From an uncultured Eubacteriales bacterium (GTDB lineage: Bacteria > Bacillota > Clostridia > Peptostreptococcales > Anaerovoracaceae): a DNA stretch of 56,292 nucleotides. The translations under genes and the position numbers were made by a program. The number at the start of each line of letters is the position of its first letter. The first letter of the stretch is position 1. Location: positions 1 to 56,292 of the forward strand of contig CAJTYS010000027.1 in NCBI GenBank assembly GCA_910583765.1, written 5' to 3'. Below the pieces are notes generated by a model. That model was not told where the DNA came from, searched no databases, and worked only from the letters and a program-made list of their open reading frames with translations. Shown in pieces: positions 1 to 8,527 of this stretch.

Positions 1-2273
1 AAAGTCAGCAGCGCGAGCCCCACTCCAGCTGCCGCGATGAATCCCATAGGAACCGTGAACGTACACTTCACAATGCCGATTCCCCTGAGAAACACGGCAA
101 TCAGAGGATTGATGATCAGTGAACTGACTGCCAGACCCGCGGCTGTAGAAGCTATGACCGCCGGCATGAAGCTGGCCGCTGTCTGAAAGATCAGCTGCCC
201 TGTGGTAAAGCCCAGCGCCTTCATGATCCCGTGATCCTGCTTTTTGTTGCTGAGCGCGGTTCGCACCAGCAAATACATGACAAAGGCGATAATAATGACG
301 CTCAATATGAAAATGGCCATCACGATCATGGTCATGAGAGAAATATAGACAGATGTGGTTCCGCCAATGATCGATGAAATATTCAAAGCAGTGTTCACAT
401 CTTCTTCAAACCAGGTTTCAATCTCCTGGTTGAGCTCATCCACGTCCACATGCTCCGCCACATTGAGGTAATAGCTCAAATCATTGAGTTTCCCTAGCCT
501 TTCATATCCCTCCCTTGTGAGCAGGCAGTCCTTTCCTAAATTATTACTGATTTGAGTAAAGCCTGATATGATGTAGGCCTCTTCCTTTCCCTCTAGGGTC
601 AGGTGGATCTCATCTCCTATTTTGAATCCCCGCTCCTTTGCGTATTTTGCCGCGAGAGCTGTTTCATTATGGTATTTGGGAAAGCGCCCTTCTATACAAA
701 CATCCTGATTGTTCACTGCGGAAAAATCATCACAGAGCGTTGCCATCAGCCCCACTCCCCCAACGTGGCGCACTTCCGTGGAATGGTAGAGATAAATGCT
801 TTTTATTCTCTTGTCTCCCTTCGTTTTCTGTAAAAACGCATCTTCTATTTCCTTGTTCACATTAATGCAGCTGTCCGCTGTTTCTCCTACGATCAAGTTC
901 AGGAAGGAGCTCACGTCTTTGATCATGTTTTCTGTCATCACTCCTGAAAACACCACGATCAAGGAAATCACCAGCATGGTGACGCAGATCGTGATATTCT
1001 GCTTGATACTGGAACAAGTGGCTTTCAGTGAAAGGGCCAAGTCCAGAGGGAACCTGGTTTGTTCCAATGGCACATGATCGCGCCTGAACGCATGGGTCCG
1101 CATGCCATGACGAAGGGCTGTGATGGGTTCGATGTTCTTGATCCTGCGTGATGAAAGCCACACCACGGCAGCCACAGCCCCTCCTAAGATCCCCAACACC
1201 ATCACCATAGGCAAAGGCAGGAACCTGACTTCATAGGGAATGCCTGTCTGGGAAACCATCATCTCGTTGACTGCAGGAAACAGAACATAAGAAATCGCGA
1301 TGCCCAAGACCGCGGCCATCAGTGAGGTTCCTAAAAACTGCAGCTGCAGGAAAGTCATCAGCTGCCTGCTGGTATACCCCACTGCTTTCAAAGCGCCGAG
1401 ATTTTTCATGTTTTCTTGGATGTAGTTGATGATATTGGACGCAATGACCACCAAGGCGATGAGCAGCACAAAAAACGCCATGGCGCTGACCACGCCGGAG
1501 CAGATCATTTGAGAAATATAGCGGGACTGGGAAACAAGCGCATAGGAATTGCTCAACACCCTGGGCTGCGGATATGCTGCCGAAACCTGATTGTTCAGCA
1601 TGGCTTCAAAGTCCTCTCCCTCCCATTTGTCCGTAAGGCGGACGGAAACCAAGGTGGCCTTTGGCGCGCAGCCCTTTTCTTCCAACTCTCGGTACTTGTC
1701 TTTTGTCAGGAGCAATTGGCACATGCTGCAATTGTGAGAGCCTGCCATGACACTGTTGAAAAAACCCAGTACTTGATACTGCTCCTGCTCGCTGCCTATG
1801 GTGATTGCAATGGTCTTTCCGACTGCGATTTCTCCTGTTTTGTAGAGCATGGGCAGATAAACTCCGCTTGTGGCTTCTCCCTCTTCCACGATCTGGACCT
1901 TTCCAACAGAACGGTCCAAAGCGTCCTGCTTTTCCATGACCACGAACTCCGTGTTCATTTCCCCGCCCTGATACGCAAAGGAACCTACCATGCTCATAGC
2001 GTCATCTAAACAGTATTCCTCTGTGCGGCCATCCTGCTCCAGTGTCTGGGCCAGATAGTCTTTCACCTCATTTCCGTTCTCTGACACACAAAGGGTCACA
2101 TGCTCCGCGTTCAGCTTGTGATGGTAGCGGTCGAAATTCTGTCTGTAGTCCATGGCAAGCATCAGCCATAAATTCAGCATCAGCGCCGCAAGCAATATGA
2201 AGACAATGATCGCAGCTGTCTGTCCCTTTGCTCTGCGGAGATTGGAGCGGGCTAAAAGAATGCTTTTTCTCAT
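1..2273 (-). CDS. FtsX-type ABC transporter permease (3' end beyond window)
   Basis: Membrane permease of a MacB/BceB-like ABC exporter. An open frame runs from the ATG at 2273 off the left edge, about 757 codons, so the C-terminus is missing. The N-terminus is MRKSILLARSNL followed by a hydrophobic helix near residues 18-38. Further clusters of hydrophobic helices lie near residues 255-370 and again near 425-445, 640-670 and 700-720, separated by large soluble loops, which fits two FtsX-like domains in one chain. The start codon lies 2 bases after the stop of the ATPase gene, so the pair is translationally coupled and downstream of the two-component genes. That context suggests export of, or defence against, a membrane-active compound; the substrate is not visible. 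Confidence 0.88.
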   Translation of the reverse strand, partial: MRKSILLARSNLRRAKGQTAAIIVFILLAALMLNLWLMLAMDYRQNFDRYHHKLNAEHVTLCVSENGNEVKDYLAQTLEQDGRTEEYCLDDAMSMVGSFAYQGGEMNTEFVVMEKQDALDRSVGKVQIVEEGEATSGVYLPMLYKTGEIAVGKTIAITIGSEQEQYQVLGFFNSVMAGSHNCSMCQLLLTKDKYRELEEKGCAPKATLVSVRLTDKWEGEDFEAMLNNQVSAAYPQPRVLSNSYALVSQSRYISQMICSGVVSAMAFFVLLIALVVIASNIINYIQENMKNLGALKAVGYTSRQLMTFLQLQFLGTSLMAAVLGIAISYVLFPAVNEMMVSQTGIPYEVRFLPLPMVMVLGILGGAVAAVVWLSSRRIKNIEPITALRHGMRTHAFRRDHVPLEQTRFPLDLALSLKATCSSIKQNITICVTMLVISLIVVFSGVMTENMIKDVSSFLNLIVGETADSCINVNKEIEDAFLQKTKGDKRIKSIYLYHSTEVRHVGGVGLMATLCDDFSAVNNQDVCIEGRFPKYHNETALAAKYAKERGFKIGDEIHLTLEGKEEAYIISGFTQISNNLGKDCLLTREGYERLGKLNDLSYYLNVAEHVDVDELNQEIETWFEEDVNTALNISSIIGGTTSVYISLMTMIVMAIFILSVIIIAFVMYLLVRTALSNKKQDHGIMKALGFTTGQLIFQTAASFMPAVIASTAAGLAVSSLIINPLIAVFLRGIGIVKCTFTVPMGFIAAAGVGLALLT

Positions 2274-2275
2274 CT

Positions 2276-3034
2276 CTACCACCCCATTTCTTCTAGAAAA
2301 ACTGCCAGCTTTTCATGCCGTTTTGTGTCGTCCCCCACATAATTTCCTAGCTGGCATTCGCCTAAAATCACCCCGTCTTTTAAATACAAGATTCGGCTGC
2401 CTCTCCTGGCCGAGCGCATGTCATGTGTCACCATGACCACGCTCTGTCCCTGTTGGTTAAAGGCTGTCAAAGTATCCAGAACATCAAGTCCTGTTTTAGA
2501 GTTCAGGGCGCCTGTGGGCTCATCCGCGAAAAGGATCTCCGGACTGTTGATCAGGCCCCGAACAATGCCTACTCGCTGGGCTTCGCCTCCTGAAATCTGG
2601 GCAGGAAATTTCCTTTGGATCTCTTCTGAAATGCCCACAGCCTGGAACAATGCTTTGGCGCGCCTTAGGACCGCCCTTTTGTCCTTGTTCATCAAAAGCC
2701 CTGCGGAAAGCACATTGTCCATGACACTCATTCCTTCCAGCAAATAGATTTGCTGGAACACGAACCCGCAGTGCTCCCGCCTGAAAAGAGCCAGCCTATC
2801 TGAATTCATCTGTGATATAATTTCATTTCCAAAGGTGATGGTGCCTAAAGTAGGCGTATCCATGCCGGACAGAGCGTAAAGGAGCGTGGACTTTCCCGCG
2901 CCGCTGGCCCCCATGATCACAGTGAAATCACCTTGATAAAGCTCTAAATCGATATTTTTCAGAACGTGCTGCAAAGCCCCTCCACTGGAAAAGGATTTGC
3001 TTAGGTTTTCTGTTTTCAGCAGTGTTTTTTTCAT
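2276..3034 (-). CDS. ABC transporter ATP-binding protein (MacB/LolD/BceA type)
   Basis: Cytoplasmic ATPase that would power the neighbouring FtsX permease. At 252 residues it has the normal length. Walker A is GASGAGKST at residues 42-50, the signature is SGGEAQRVGI near residue 150, and Walker B with its glutamate is ILFADEPTGAL near 170; the switch histidine is in VTHDMRS. The insertion pattern is that of the lipoprotein/macrolide/peptide export family rather than an importer. A strong GGGGGG ribosome site precedes the ATG. It lies 87 bases downstream of the sensor kinase gene and 2 bases upstream of the permease, so a regulator-kinase-ATPase-permease operon is likely. Confidence 0.93.
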   Translation of the reverse strand: MKKTLLKTENLSKSFSSGGALQHVLKNIDLELYQGDFTVIMGASGAGKSTLLYALSGMDTPTLGTITFGNEIISQMNSDRLALFRREHCGFVFQQIYLLEGMSVMDNVLSAGLLMNKDKRAVLRRAKALFQAVGISEEIQRKFPAQISGGEAQRVGIVRGLINSPEILFADEPTGALNSKTGLDVLDTLTAFNQQGQSVVMVTHDMRSARRGSRILYLKDGVILGECQLGNYVGDDTKRHEKLAVFLEEMGW

Positions 3035-3121
3035 AATGCCCCCCTTTATTCATGTTTCTTCTGCACGTTCTATTTTACGTTTTTCATTCTTAAGCGTCTT
3101 TATGAGATCCTTAAAGATTCC

Positions 3122-4387
3122 TTAAATCCTGCCGCTCAAAGAGATCACTGCTGTCACTTTTAATCCGCTGCTCCCATTTTCGATCATCAGCTCGCCTCTC
3201 ATCTCCTTCATGAAGTGATCGGAAAGATAAAGTCCCAGGCCCGCGCCTTCTATATGGCCCGCGTTGCTTCCTCGCCTGAATTTCTCTTTCAAAAGCGGCA
3301 GTTCCTCGCTGCTGACACCGCCACCCTGATCCTCTACGCTGACAGCCAAGCGGCCATGTTCTTGGCGTATCGTTGCTTGGATCTTCGTGCCCGCGTATTT
3401 GTAGGAATTGACGAAGATATTATCAAACACCTGCTGCAGACGAAGTTTGTCCGCGAATAACACGCACTCGGGAACTAAGGGCATTTCCGCCTGATGAAGA
3501 TAATCCGCGTTTTCCAGCAGCGCCTGCAATTCCCAGCTCTCCATGTCCTCTGGCATCACAGTGAGCTGGTCTAGCTCTTCCAGCGTCGCAGTGAACAGAT
3601 TGGTGATCAGGCTGTCGATCTGATCAGCCTTGCGGATGATCCCCATGTAATTGGCTTTGCTTTTTTCATCATTCGCCAGAGCAGCGCCTACTTCCGAAAC
3701 CGCTTTGATGCTTGCCACAGGTGTCCTGATATCATGGGAAAGCTTGGCCACCAGCTCTTTTTTACTGGCATTGGCCGCTGCTTCCGCGGCTCTGGCCTTT
3801 TTCAGCTCTGAACGCATGATATCAAAACTTTCTGTAAACGCGCCGAAGATGTTTCTTCGGTCCATTTCCAAGGGGATGTCCAGATCTCCGCCTGCCACTC
3901 GCTGGGCAAAGCCTTTTAATTTATGAAATGGGCGGATGATGGTCTGCCGCAAATAGATGACGTACGCGCCGCAAACGGCGCATTGTATGAAGAGGGCCGC
4001 TGCCAGCCCAAAGACAGTCTTTTGTTTTTGAGACTGGATTTGTCGCTGGCTGTCATTGTGAATGATCATCGTTCCCACTGTCTTGCCCTGTGCCTCAAGG
4101 TCCAAGATCGTGTCCCTGTTGCGCACCGCCTCATTGATGCTTTTGCTCAGACCACCCGTTGTTTGGAATCGGAGGTCCCCGTCCTTATCCAGCACCACAT
4201 AATCAAGGCTCGTTGTATTTTTATGATTTTCGATGTCCTCCCAGTCGCTTTGCGCGGACTGGACCGCTTCATTGACCATCACCACATCCTGGGTTCCATC
4301 CATGTCTTTTGTCGCAAAGAACAGGAGCGCCCCAAACTCTGCCGCCAGCACTAGCGCCAAGGTGATCAGGATCATCCGAGTTTTCAC
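3122..4387 (-). CDS. Sensor histidine kinase
   Basis: Membrane sensor kinase, partner of the adjacent response regulator. I choose the GTG at 4387: it overlaps the regulator stop (GTGA) and follows AAGGAGG by a few bases, whereas the ATG at 4423 lies inside the regulator gene without such a site. From this start the protein has 421 residues: a first membrane helix near residue 5-25, an extracytoplasmic domain of about 100 residues, a second helix near 127-148, a HAMP segment, the H-box LSHDIRTP, an N-box (NIFVNSYKYAG), and ATP-lid motifs DQGGGV and GAGLGLYL. The large outside domain separates it from the short BceS-type intramembrane sensors. The signal is unknown. Confidence 0.93.
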   Translation of the reverse strand: MKTRMILITLALVLAAEFGALLFFATKDMDGTQDVVMVNEAVQSAQSDWEDIENHKNTTSLDYVVLDKDGDLRFQTTGGLSKSINEAVRNRDTILDLEAQGKTVGTMIIHNDSQRQIQSQKQKTVFGLAAALFIQCAVCGAYVIYLRQTIIRPFHKLKGFAQRVAGGDLDIPLEMDRRNIFGAFTESFDIMRSELKKARAAEAAANASKKELVAKLSHDIRTPVASIKAVSEVGAALANDEKSKANYMGIIRKADQIDSLITNLFTATLEELDQLTVMPEDMESWELQALLENADYLHQAEMPLVPECVLFADKLRLQQVFDNIFVNSYKYAGTKIQATIRQEHGRLAVSVEDQGGGVSSEELPLLKEKFRRGSNAGHIEGAGLGLYLSDHFMKEMRGELMIENGSSGLKVTAVISLSGRI

Positions 4388-5073
4388 TGCTTTCCTCCTT
4401 TGAACATGTAACCATCGCCCCAAACCGTAACAATGTATCGCGGTTTACCCGGCTCCCGTTCAATGGCTTCCCGAATTTTTCGGATATGCACGTTCAGCGT
4501 CCCATCGCCTGTGAACTTGTCTCTCCAGACCTGCTCAAACAATTCCTGTTTGGAAACCACCTTGTTTTCCTGTTTCATTAAATAAGACAGCAGTTTGAAT
4601 TCCAAAGATGTGAGTTTGACGGGATTTCCCTGGACAAAAGCCTGCCGCGCGTCAAAATCCACTGTGAGCCAGCCATCGGCATACTGGGATGGTCCCTTGT
4701 CCGCTGCCTTTCCATACCGCTTTAGCACCACTTTTACCTTTGCCAGCAGCACGCCTAAAGAATAGGGTTTCTGCACGTAATCATCCCCTCCGATGTTCAA
4801 GGCCACGATCTTATCATCATCGCTGGTCCTGGCGGAAATGAAGAGAATGGGGATCTCTGTTTTTTCACGCAGCTCTTTGCACAGGGCAAAGCCGCTGGCG
4901 TCTCCCAGATTGATGTCCAGCAGCAGCAGTTCCACTGTGTTTTCTTGAAAAAAGGTCCGGCACTGGGAAGCACTGTAGGCTACCGCAGTTTTGACACCAA
5001 ACAGGTTGAAATATTCCGCTGTGCTGTCTGCCAGCATTTTCTCATCATCAATGATCAAACAATCGTATTTCAT
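4384..5073 (-). CDS. OmpR-family response regulator
   Basis: DNA-binding response regulator of 229 residues. The receiver domain has the acidic pair at D9/D10, the phosphoacceptor at D53 (LLLLDINLG), the conserved Ser/Thr in FISARTS and the lysine in VQKPYS. The C-terminal half is a winged helix ending in IVTVWGDGYMF, typical of OmpR/PhoB proteins. It is the first gene of a probable four-gene operon and its stop overlaps the GTG start of the kinase. It most likely controls the ABC exporter downstream. Confidence 0.95.
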   Translation of the reverse strand: MKYDCLIIDDEKMLADSTAEYFNLFGVKTAVAYSASQCRTFFQENTVELLLLDINLGDASGFALCKELREKTEIPILFISARTSDDDKIVALNIGGDDYVQKPYSLGVLLAKVKVVLKRYGKAADKGPSQYADGWLTVDFDARQAFVQGNPVKLTSLEFKLLSYLMKQENKVVSKQELFEQVWRDKFTGDGTLNVHIRKIREAIEREPGKPRYIVTVWGDGYMFKGGKQ

Positions 5074-5160
5074 AGCTCTTCTCCTCCCTTTGAAAACAAT
5101 GCTCTTTTAGTATGGCGGTTTCCCGACCTTTAATCAAGGGGCTGCCGGGGATTCAAAACA

Positions 5161-5195
5161 ATAAAAAGCAAGTAACCCCCTCATTGCGGGTTACT
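5161..5195 (-). terminator. Intrinsic terminator after the PARG/ART cluster
   Basis: An 8-bp perfect inverted repeat (AGTAACCC at 5171-5178, GGGTTACT at 5188-5195) with a 9-base loop. Read on the minus strand it is followed by TTGCTTTTTATTG, so it would end transcripts of the minus-strand genes at 5251-7266. It lies between that cluster and the response-regulator operon. Confidence 0.6.
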
Positions 5196-5250
5196 CGCAT
5201 GCTTGATTTCGCAGCAGTTGTTTTGCCATCGTTCATACAGGGGTCTAAGG

Positions 5251-5700
5251 TCAAGGCCGATAAGTGGAAGAAGCAAATTTCTTCTCTATCTGCTCATGAA
5301 CCTTTTTCACTGCCAATTCCAAATCCAAATCATGTAGCCCCCGATACCCAATCATAATGAAATCCACTGGGATATCTTTCACGGTCTGACTACTCGGTAT
5401 ATCATAAAACCATTGATAATACGCATAAAAACGCCCTACCCAGTCCGGCGCGAATCCCCCGATGGATTCTCCTTTTTGAGGTATATAATGATCAACTCTC
5501 TTAAAGTATTCCCATAGATCCTCTGAACTCATAGTCGCCACATACGCCTGACCTTGGTCGATAGCTGCTCGGGTTCTTCCGTTCATATACTTGTAAATAA
5601 AATCATATATATCCAGTCCTTTTATATACTCATCAATGTTCCCAAACAATTCACCCTGCGTTTCAACAATTTCATTTAAATACGCTTTATCATACGCCAT
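5251..5700 (-). CDS. Hypothetical protein, last gene of the PARG/ART cluster
   Basis: A 149-residue soluble protein that I do not recognise. It has no signal peptide or membrane helix and is rich in aromatic residues (VGRFYAYYQWFYD near residues 88-100). The start is 12 bases after the stop of the DUF3990 gene, so the two are probably co-translated. Base composition is visibly AT-richer than in the flanking two-component and dlt genes, hinting at acquisition by transfer. By position it could be the immunity or antitoxin partner, or an accessory factor, of the upstream ADP-ribosyltransferase-like protein; the sequence itself does not show this. Confidence 0.75.
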   Translation of the reverse strand: MAYDKAYLNEIVETQGELFGNIDEYIKGLDIYDFIYKYMNGRTRAAIDQGQAYVATMSSEDLWEYFKRVDHYIPQKGESIGGFAPDWVGRFYAYYQWFYDIPSSQTVKDIPVDFIMIGYRGLHDLDLELAVKKVHEQIEKKFASSTYRP

Positions 5701-5712
5701 TGTTTTTAACTC

Positions 5713-6360
5713 CTATATCAGTGTGCTAAACACATTCTCTACTTTATTTTCATCCGAATCAATCAGTTCTTTCATTCGTCTTCTCGCCATGCTATCCCTT
5801 TGATTGTACTGCGCATTGAAAATATGGTAATCTACTTCTTCACATTGTCCTTCTATTTCCACAAGATGTTCGTACGCTTTCTCTGATTTTATACAATACT
5901 GTATGCCCAAATCTCCCAAACGCATCAACTCTTCCAAAATATCCATATCAACTTCATCTCTCACAAATGCTTTAGCAATATAAAAATAGGAAGCATTCGC
6001 TCGCCATCCCTTTATCACATCATACCCTTCTGTGCTTATACCATACTTTTCAATAAACTTTTTAGAAAGCATACGATAACGTTTTGAATTGTCTGCGTCA
6101 CGATGTTTCATTAACTCGGCCAGCCATCTTAAAATTCCTTTTTCTTCAAAATTCAATATGTTTAATCCATCACATTTTAATTCGTATTTATGCACCCAAC
6201 CCGAAGTGACGTCTGGAACACACACCGCCCACTCCCTGGCCAATTCAGCATTTTCAGTAAGGTAAAACCCCTTTCCATAATCGTGCTTTTCCTGCCCTTT
6301 TCCAAACTCTGGAGTAAAAGTTTTATTAGGGCTTCCATGATACAAAATGATCGTTCCCAT
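5713..6360 (-). CDS. DUF3990-like protein, probable ADP-ribosyltransferase fold
   Basis: Soluble protein of 215 residues. The N-terminus carries ILYHGS (His8) and, about 20 residues on, DYGKGFYLTEN (Tyr33), the spacing and motif style of the His-Tyr part of the H-Y-E ADP-ribosyltransferase group, and matching what I remember of Pfam DUF3990. A later segment IQYCIKSEKAYEHL is also typical of that family. The acidic third catalytic residue cannot be assigned by eye. It sits 45 bases downstream of a gene for a PARG-type hydrolase and 12 bases upstream of a small unknown protein, which suggests an ADP-ribosylation module, possibly toxin-antitoxin. Low GC compared with flanking genes. Target and activity are inference. 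Confidence 0.75.
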   Translation of the reverse strand: MGTIILYHGSPNKTFTPEFGKGQEKHDYGKGFYLTENAELAREWAVCVPDVTSGWVHKYELKCDGLNILNFEEKGILRWLAELMKHRDADNSKRYRMLSKKFIEKYGISTEGYDVIKGWRANASYFYIAKAFVRDEVDMDILEELMRLGDLGIQYCIKSEKAYEHLVEIEGQCEEVDYHIFNAQYNQRDSMARRRMKELIDSDENKVENVFSTLI

Positions 6361-6405
6361 AACTTCTCTTTCCTTTTATGCATCTAACACAAGCTTATGC
6401 TGCTT

Positions 6406-7266
6406 TTACATTCCTTCCAGCCGATCTCTAAAAATCTCATAATTGCGAAGATCCCCTGGCGGACAATACACAGCGAATTCTATGACCTCAAAATCATATT
6501 GATATCGCTTCACCACCTCGCATATGGCCTCTGCCACGATCTGTGGCGGGTTGCGAAAGGCGCCGCAGCCAAAGGCCCCCAGGATCAGCGATTCTGCCTG
6601 ATTGAACCTGGCGATTTCCATGACCCTGCTCATGCGCTTCACATGGAGCTTCTTTAGCTCTTCCATGGTGATATTCGGCTTTTTCGTTCCCGAGCCTGGA
6701 TTCATGGAATTACTTGGCCGTTCCCTTAGGTTAGGGGCCGCTGCCGTTATGACATCCACCTGATACCACTGCTCTTCCGGCAGCAGCTCCGGCTCGCTTG
6801 TGTCAGATTTAAAGACCGTGATTCCAGGGGCATAGACGCAATCATCATTATATAAAGCTGTCATGTTCCCTTCTTTGAGCCGCCGCCGGTGCTTGTTGTG
6901 AAAAGCCTGTACAACCTCCTTGCTGCTGAGTACTGGGTACAAAGTGCTGCAGCGGCACAGGCATTCTTCCTGCGCGCCAGAACCCCGGCTCACGCCTCCG
7001 CCCGGATTGGTGGCCGAAGCGAAATTGTGGACGCATACTCGTTTCCCTGCATATTCCCTGGCTGCCGCAAAGGACCGTTTCTTAGACACGACCACAGACG
7101 CTTTCTGTTCATAGCGATGCTCCTCAGACTCCTGAAAATCCGCATCTTCCGGGATCATCCCCCACCCCTGCAGAGAGCTCTCAATGGATGCCGCCAGTTT
7201 TTCATGGCTTTGGCAGAGACGCAGCGTATCCTCAAAAATTTCTATGTTTCTTAAACGTCTATTCAT
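6406..7266 (-). CDS. PARG-type macrodomain protein (TIGR02452 family)
   Basis: Predicted poly/mono(ADP-ribose) hydrolase, 286 residues. Residues 87-101 contain NPGGG, then seven residues, then QEE (GGG at 89-91, QEE at 99-101), the signature GGG-X6-8-QEE of poly(ADP-ribose) glycohydrolases, with Glu101 in the catalytic position. Further macrodomain-like parts are VITAAAPN and LGAFGCGAFRNPP, typical of the microbial TIGR02452 group. The ATG follows TAGGAG. It begins a three-gene minus-strand cluster with a DUF3990/ART-like protein and an unknown protein, so it may reverse the modification made by its neighbour. Such hydrolases also occur alone, so the link is inferred from position. Confidence 0.9.
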   Translation of the reverse strand: MNRRLRNIEIFEDTLRLCQSHEKLAASIESSLQGWGMIPEDADFQESEEHRYEQKASVVVSKKRSFAAAREYAGKRVCVHNFASATNPGGGVSRGSGAQEECLCRCSTLYPVLSSKEVVQAFHNKHRRRLKEGNMTALYNDDCVYAPGITVFKSDTSEPELLPEEQWYQVDVITAAAPNLRERPSNSMNPGSGTKKPNITMEELKKLHVKRMSRVMEIARFNQAESLILGAFGCGAFRNPPQIVAEAICEVVKRYQYDFEVIEFAVYCPPGDLRNYEIFRDRLEGM

Positions 7267-7365
7267 GTTTTCATACTCCTACTTGCGCCCCGCTGATCCT
7301 CTTACAGCGGCAGACTTTGCTGATATTCGGGAAATATCGCTTACGATAGTTCCTGCATGATAACG

Positions 7366-7398
7366 AAAAACCCAAAGCCATCTTACTGCTTTGGGTTT
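7366..7398 (-). terminator. Terminator of the tRNA-Leu transcript
   Basis: An 11-bp stem (AAACCCAAAGC at 7368-7378 with GCTTTGGGTTT at 7388-7398) followed on the minus strand by TTTTTCG. It begins 4 bases after the tRNA CCA end, so it terminates the tRNA transcript and separates it from the PARG gene downstream. Confidence 0.85.
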
Positions 7399-7401
7399 AC
7401 T

Positions 7402-7490
7402 TGGTGCGGATAAGAGGATTCGAACCTCCACGAAAACAATATTCACACGGACCTGAACCGTGCGCGTCTGCCAGTTCCGCCATATCCGCA
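7402..7490 (-). tRNA. tRNA-Leu (anticodon CAG)
   Basis: An 89-base class II tRNA with encoded CCA. The acceptor stem TGCGGAT pairs with ATCCGCA, the anticodon stem CACGG/CCGTG encloses the loop TTCAGGT, giving anticodon CAG (codon CUG), and a long variable arm precedes GGAGGTTCGAATCCTC. The long variable arm and the anticodon both identify leucine. It has its own promoter and terminator, so it is a single-gene unit. Confidence 0.97.
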
Positions 7491-7521
7491 TATACTATGT
7501 CTTTCCTGACTCACAAGACTT

Positions 7522-7550
7522 ATTATACACAATGCCTGACAGAAATGCAA
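7522..7550 (-). promoter_or_regulatory. Promoter of tRNA-Leu
   Basis: On the minus strand, TTGCAT (7545-7550) and TATAAT (7522-7527) are separated by exactly 17 bases, about 30 bases upstream of the tRNA 5' end. A near-consensus sigma-A promoter. Confidence 0.85.
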
Positions 7551-7644
7551 GTAAAATTTTCATTTTTTATAAACTTTTTTGTCGCTATTTTTACCGTATG
7601 ATAAAGCGGCCGCATTCAATTGTGCTCCAGGGCATTGCCGCAAC

Positions 7645-7669
7645 AAGAGCAGGCACAAGGCCTGCTCTT
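7645..7669. repeat. Perfect inverted repeat after yqeY
   Basis: AAGAGCAGGC (7645-7654) pairs perfectly with GCCTGCTCTT (7660-7669) around a 5-base loop, just after the yqeY stop. Neither strand has a T-run after it, so it is a weak terminator at best, perhaps an mRNA 3'-end hairpin. Confidence 0.6.
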
Positions 7670-7677
7670 AAGTAACG

Positions 7678-8136
7678 TCATTCACTTAAAAATTCTTCGA
7701 TCACCTTTCTCACATCGTTGCCATCCGCAAGGCCTTTCACCTTTTTCATGACAGCGCCCATGAGCTTACCCATGCTTTTCTTGTCTCCACCTTGAACGCC
7801 CAGTTCCTCGGCCGTAGCCTGTACGACTTCTTTGATCTTGGCTTCGTCCATCTGCTCGGGCAGGTATCCCATCAGAATTTCGATTTCTGCTTTGTAGCCA
7901 TCAACTAAGTCCGTTCTTCCAGCTTTTTCAAAATCAGAGAGGGCATCTTTTCTCATCTTAACCTGTTTCGATAAAATTGCGATAATCCCTTCGTCATCCA
8001 GCTCCTGCCTGTTGTCAACCTCATATTGCTTGATGGCGGCACGAGCAAAGTTTATTGTATTTTTTCTGACATCATCCTTAGCCTTCATAGCGGCTTTGAA
8101 ATCAGCCATAAGTTGCTCTTTTAAGGTCACTTTCAA
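7678..8136 (-). CDS. GatB/YqeY domain protein
   Basis: Soluble 152-residue member of the YqeY family, which shares its fold with the tail of the GatB amidotransferase subunit. Family features visible are the amphipathic helical N-terminus (LKEQLMADFKAAMKAKD), IAILSKQVKMRKDAL, GYLPEQM and the C-terminal GGDKKSMGKLMGAVMKKVKG. Length is normal. Its gene follows rpsU by 27 bases, the classic rpsU-yqeY arrangement of Firmicutes, so it is translated from the ribosomal-protein transcript. A role in tRNA-dependent amidation or translation is assumed for the family but not established. Confidence 0.95.
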   Translation of the reverse strand: MKVTLKEQLMADFKAAMKAKDDVRKNTINFARAAIKQYEVDNRQELDDEGIIAILSKQVKMRKDALSDFEKAGRTDLVDGYKAEIEILMGYLPEQMDEAKIKEVVQATAEELGVQGGDKKSMGKLMGAVMKKVKGLADGNDVRKVIEEFLSE

Positions 8137-8163
8137 ACACCTCGAATCTATACTGCGATGAGC

Positions 8164-8343
8164 TTAGTATTTCTTTGCCTTTTTTCTTGCAGCTTCAGAC
8201 TTCTTTTTTCTCTTTACGCTTGGCTTTTCATAGTGTTCTCTTTTTCTGAGCTCCGACATCACGCCGTCTCTCGCACAAGAACGCTTGAATCTTTTCAGAG
8301 CGCTTTCCAAGCTTTCGTTTTCTCTAACAATTACCTGTGCCAT
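8164..8343 (-). CDS. rpsU: 30S ribosomal protein S21
   Basis: Small basic protein of the 30S subunit. I start at the ATG at 8343 (MAQVIVRENESLESALKRFK), giving 59 residues, the family length. An in-frame ATG 8 codons upstream would add MSGGETEE, which is merely the ribosome-binding region (AGGAGGTGA) read as protein. The C-terminus is the usual lysine/arginine-rich tail (RKKKSEAARKKAKKY). It is followed closely by yqeY and preceded by a strong promoter. Confidence 0.95.
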   Translation of the reverse strand: MAQVIVRENESLESALKRFKRSCARDGVMSELRKREHYEKPSVKRKKKSEAARKKAKKY

Positions 8344-8418
8344 TTCTTCCGTTTCACCTCCTGACATTTACTGAAATCACTTAGATGCTATGGAACGGTC
8401 TTAATCTATAACGTTGCT

Positions 8419-8447
8419 ATTATACTATTCTTTGTACAATTATGCAA
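8419..8447 (-). promoter_or_regulatory. Promoter of rpsU-yqeY
   Basis: On the minus strand TTGCAT (8442-8447), 17 bases, TATAAT (8419-8424). Near-consensus housekeeping promoter, about 75 bases upstream of the rpsU start. Confidence 0.85.
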
Positions 8448-8527
8448 GTTATTTTTTCGTACAACTCCTGTGAATATCCCTCTGCCTTAGGGATTTACCG
8501 CTCCCTGCTGTTTTTCAGATTTTCGCA

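Noticed and set aside
1..5073. BceRS-BceAB-type bacitracin resistance module
   Set aside because: Gene order fits, but the kinase has a large outside domain instead of the short BceS loop, so the specific assignment is not made.
7402..7490. tRNA-Leu as an integration site for the AT-rich PARG/ART cluster
   Set aside because: Attractive by position, but no second copy of the tRNA 3' end is found near 5.1-5.3 kb and no integrase is present; a complete terminator also separates them.
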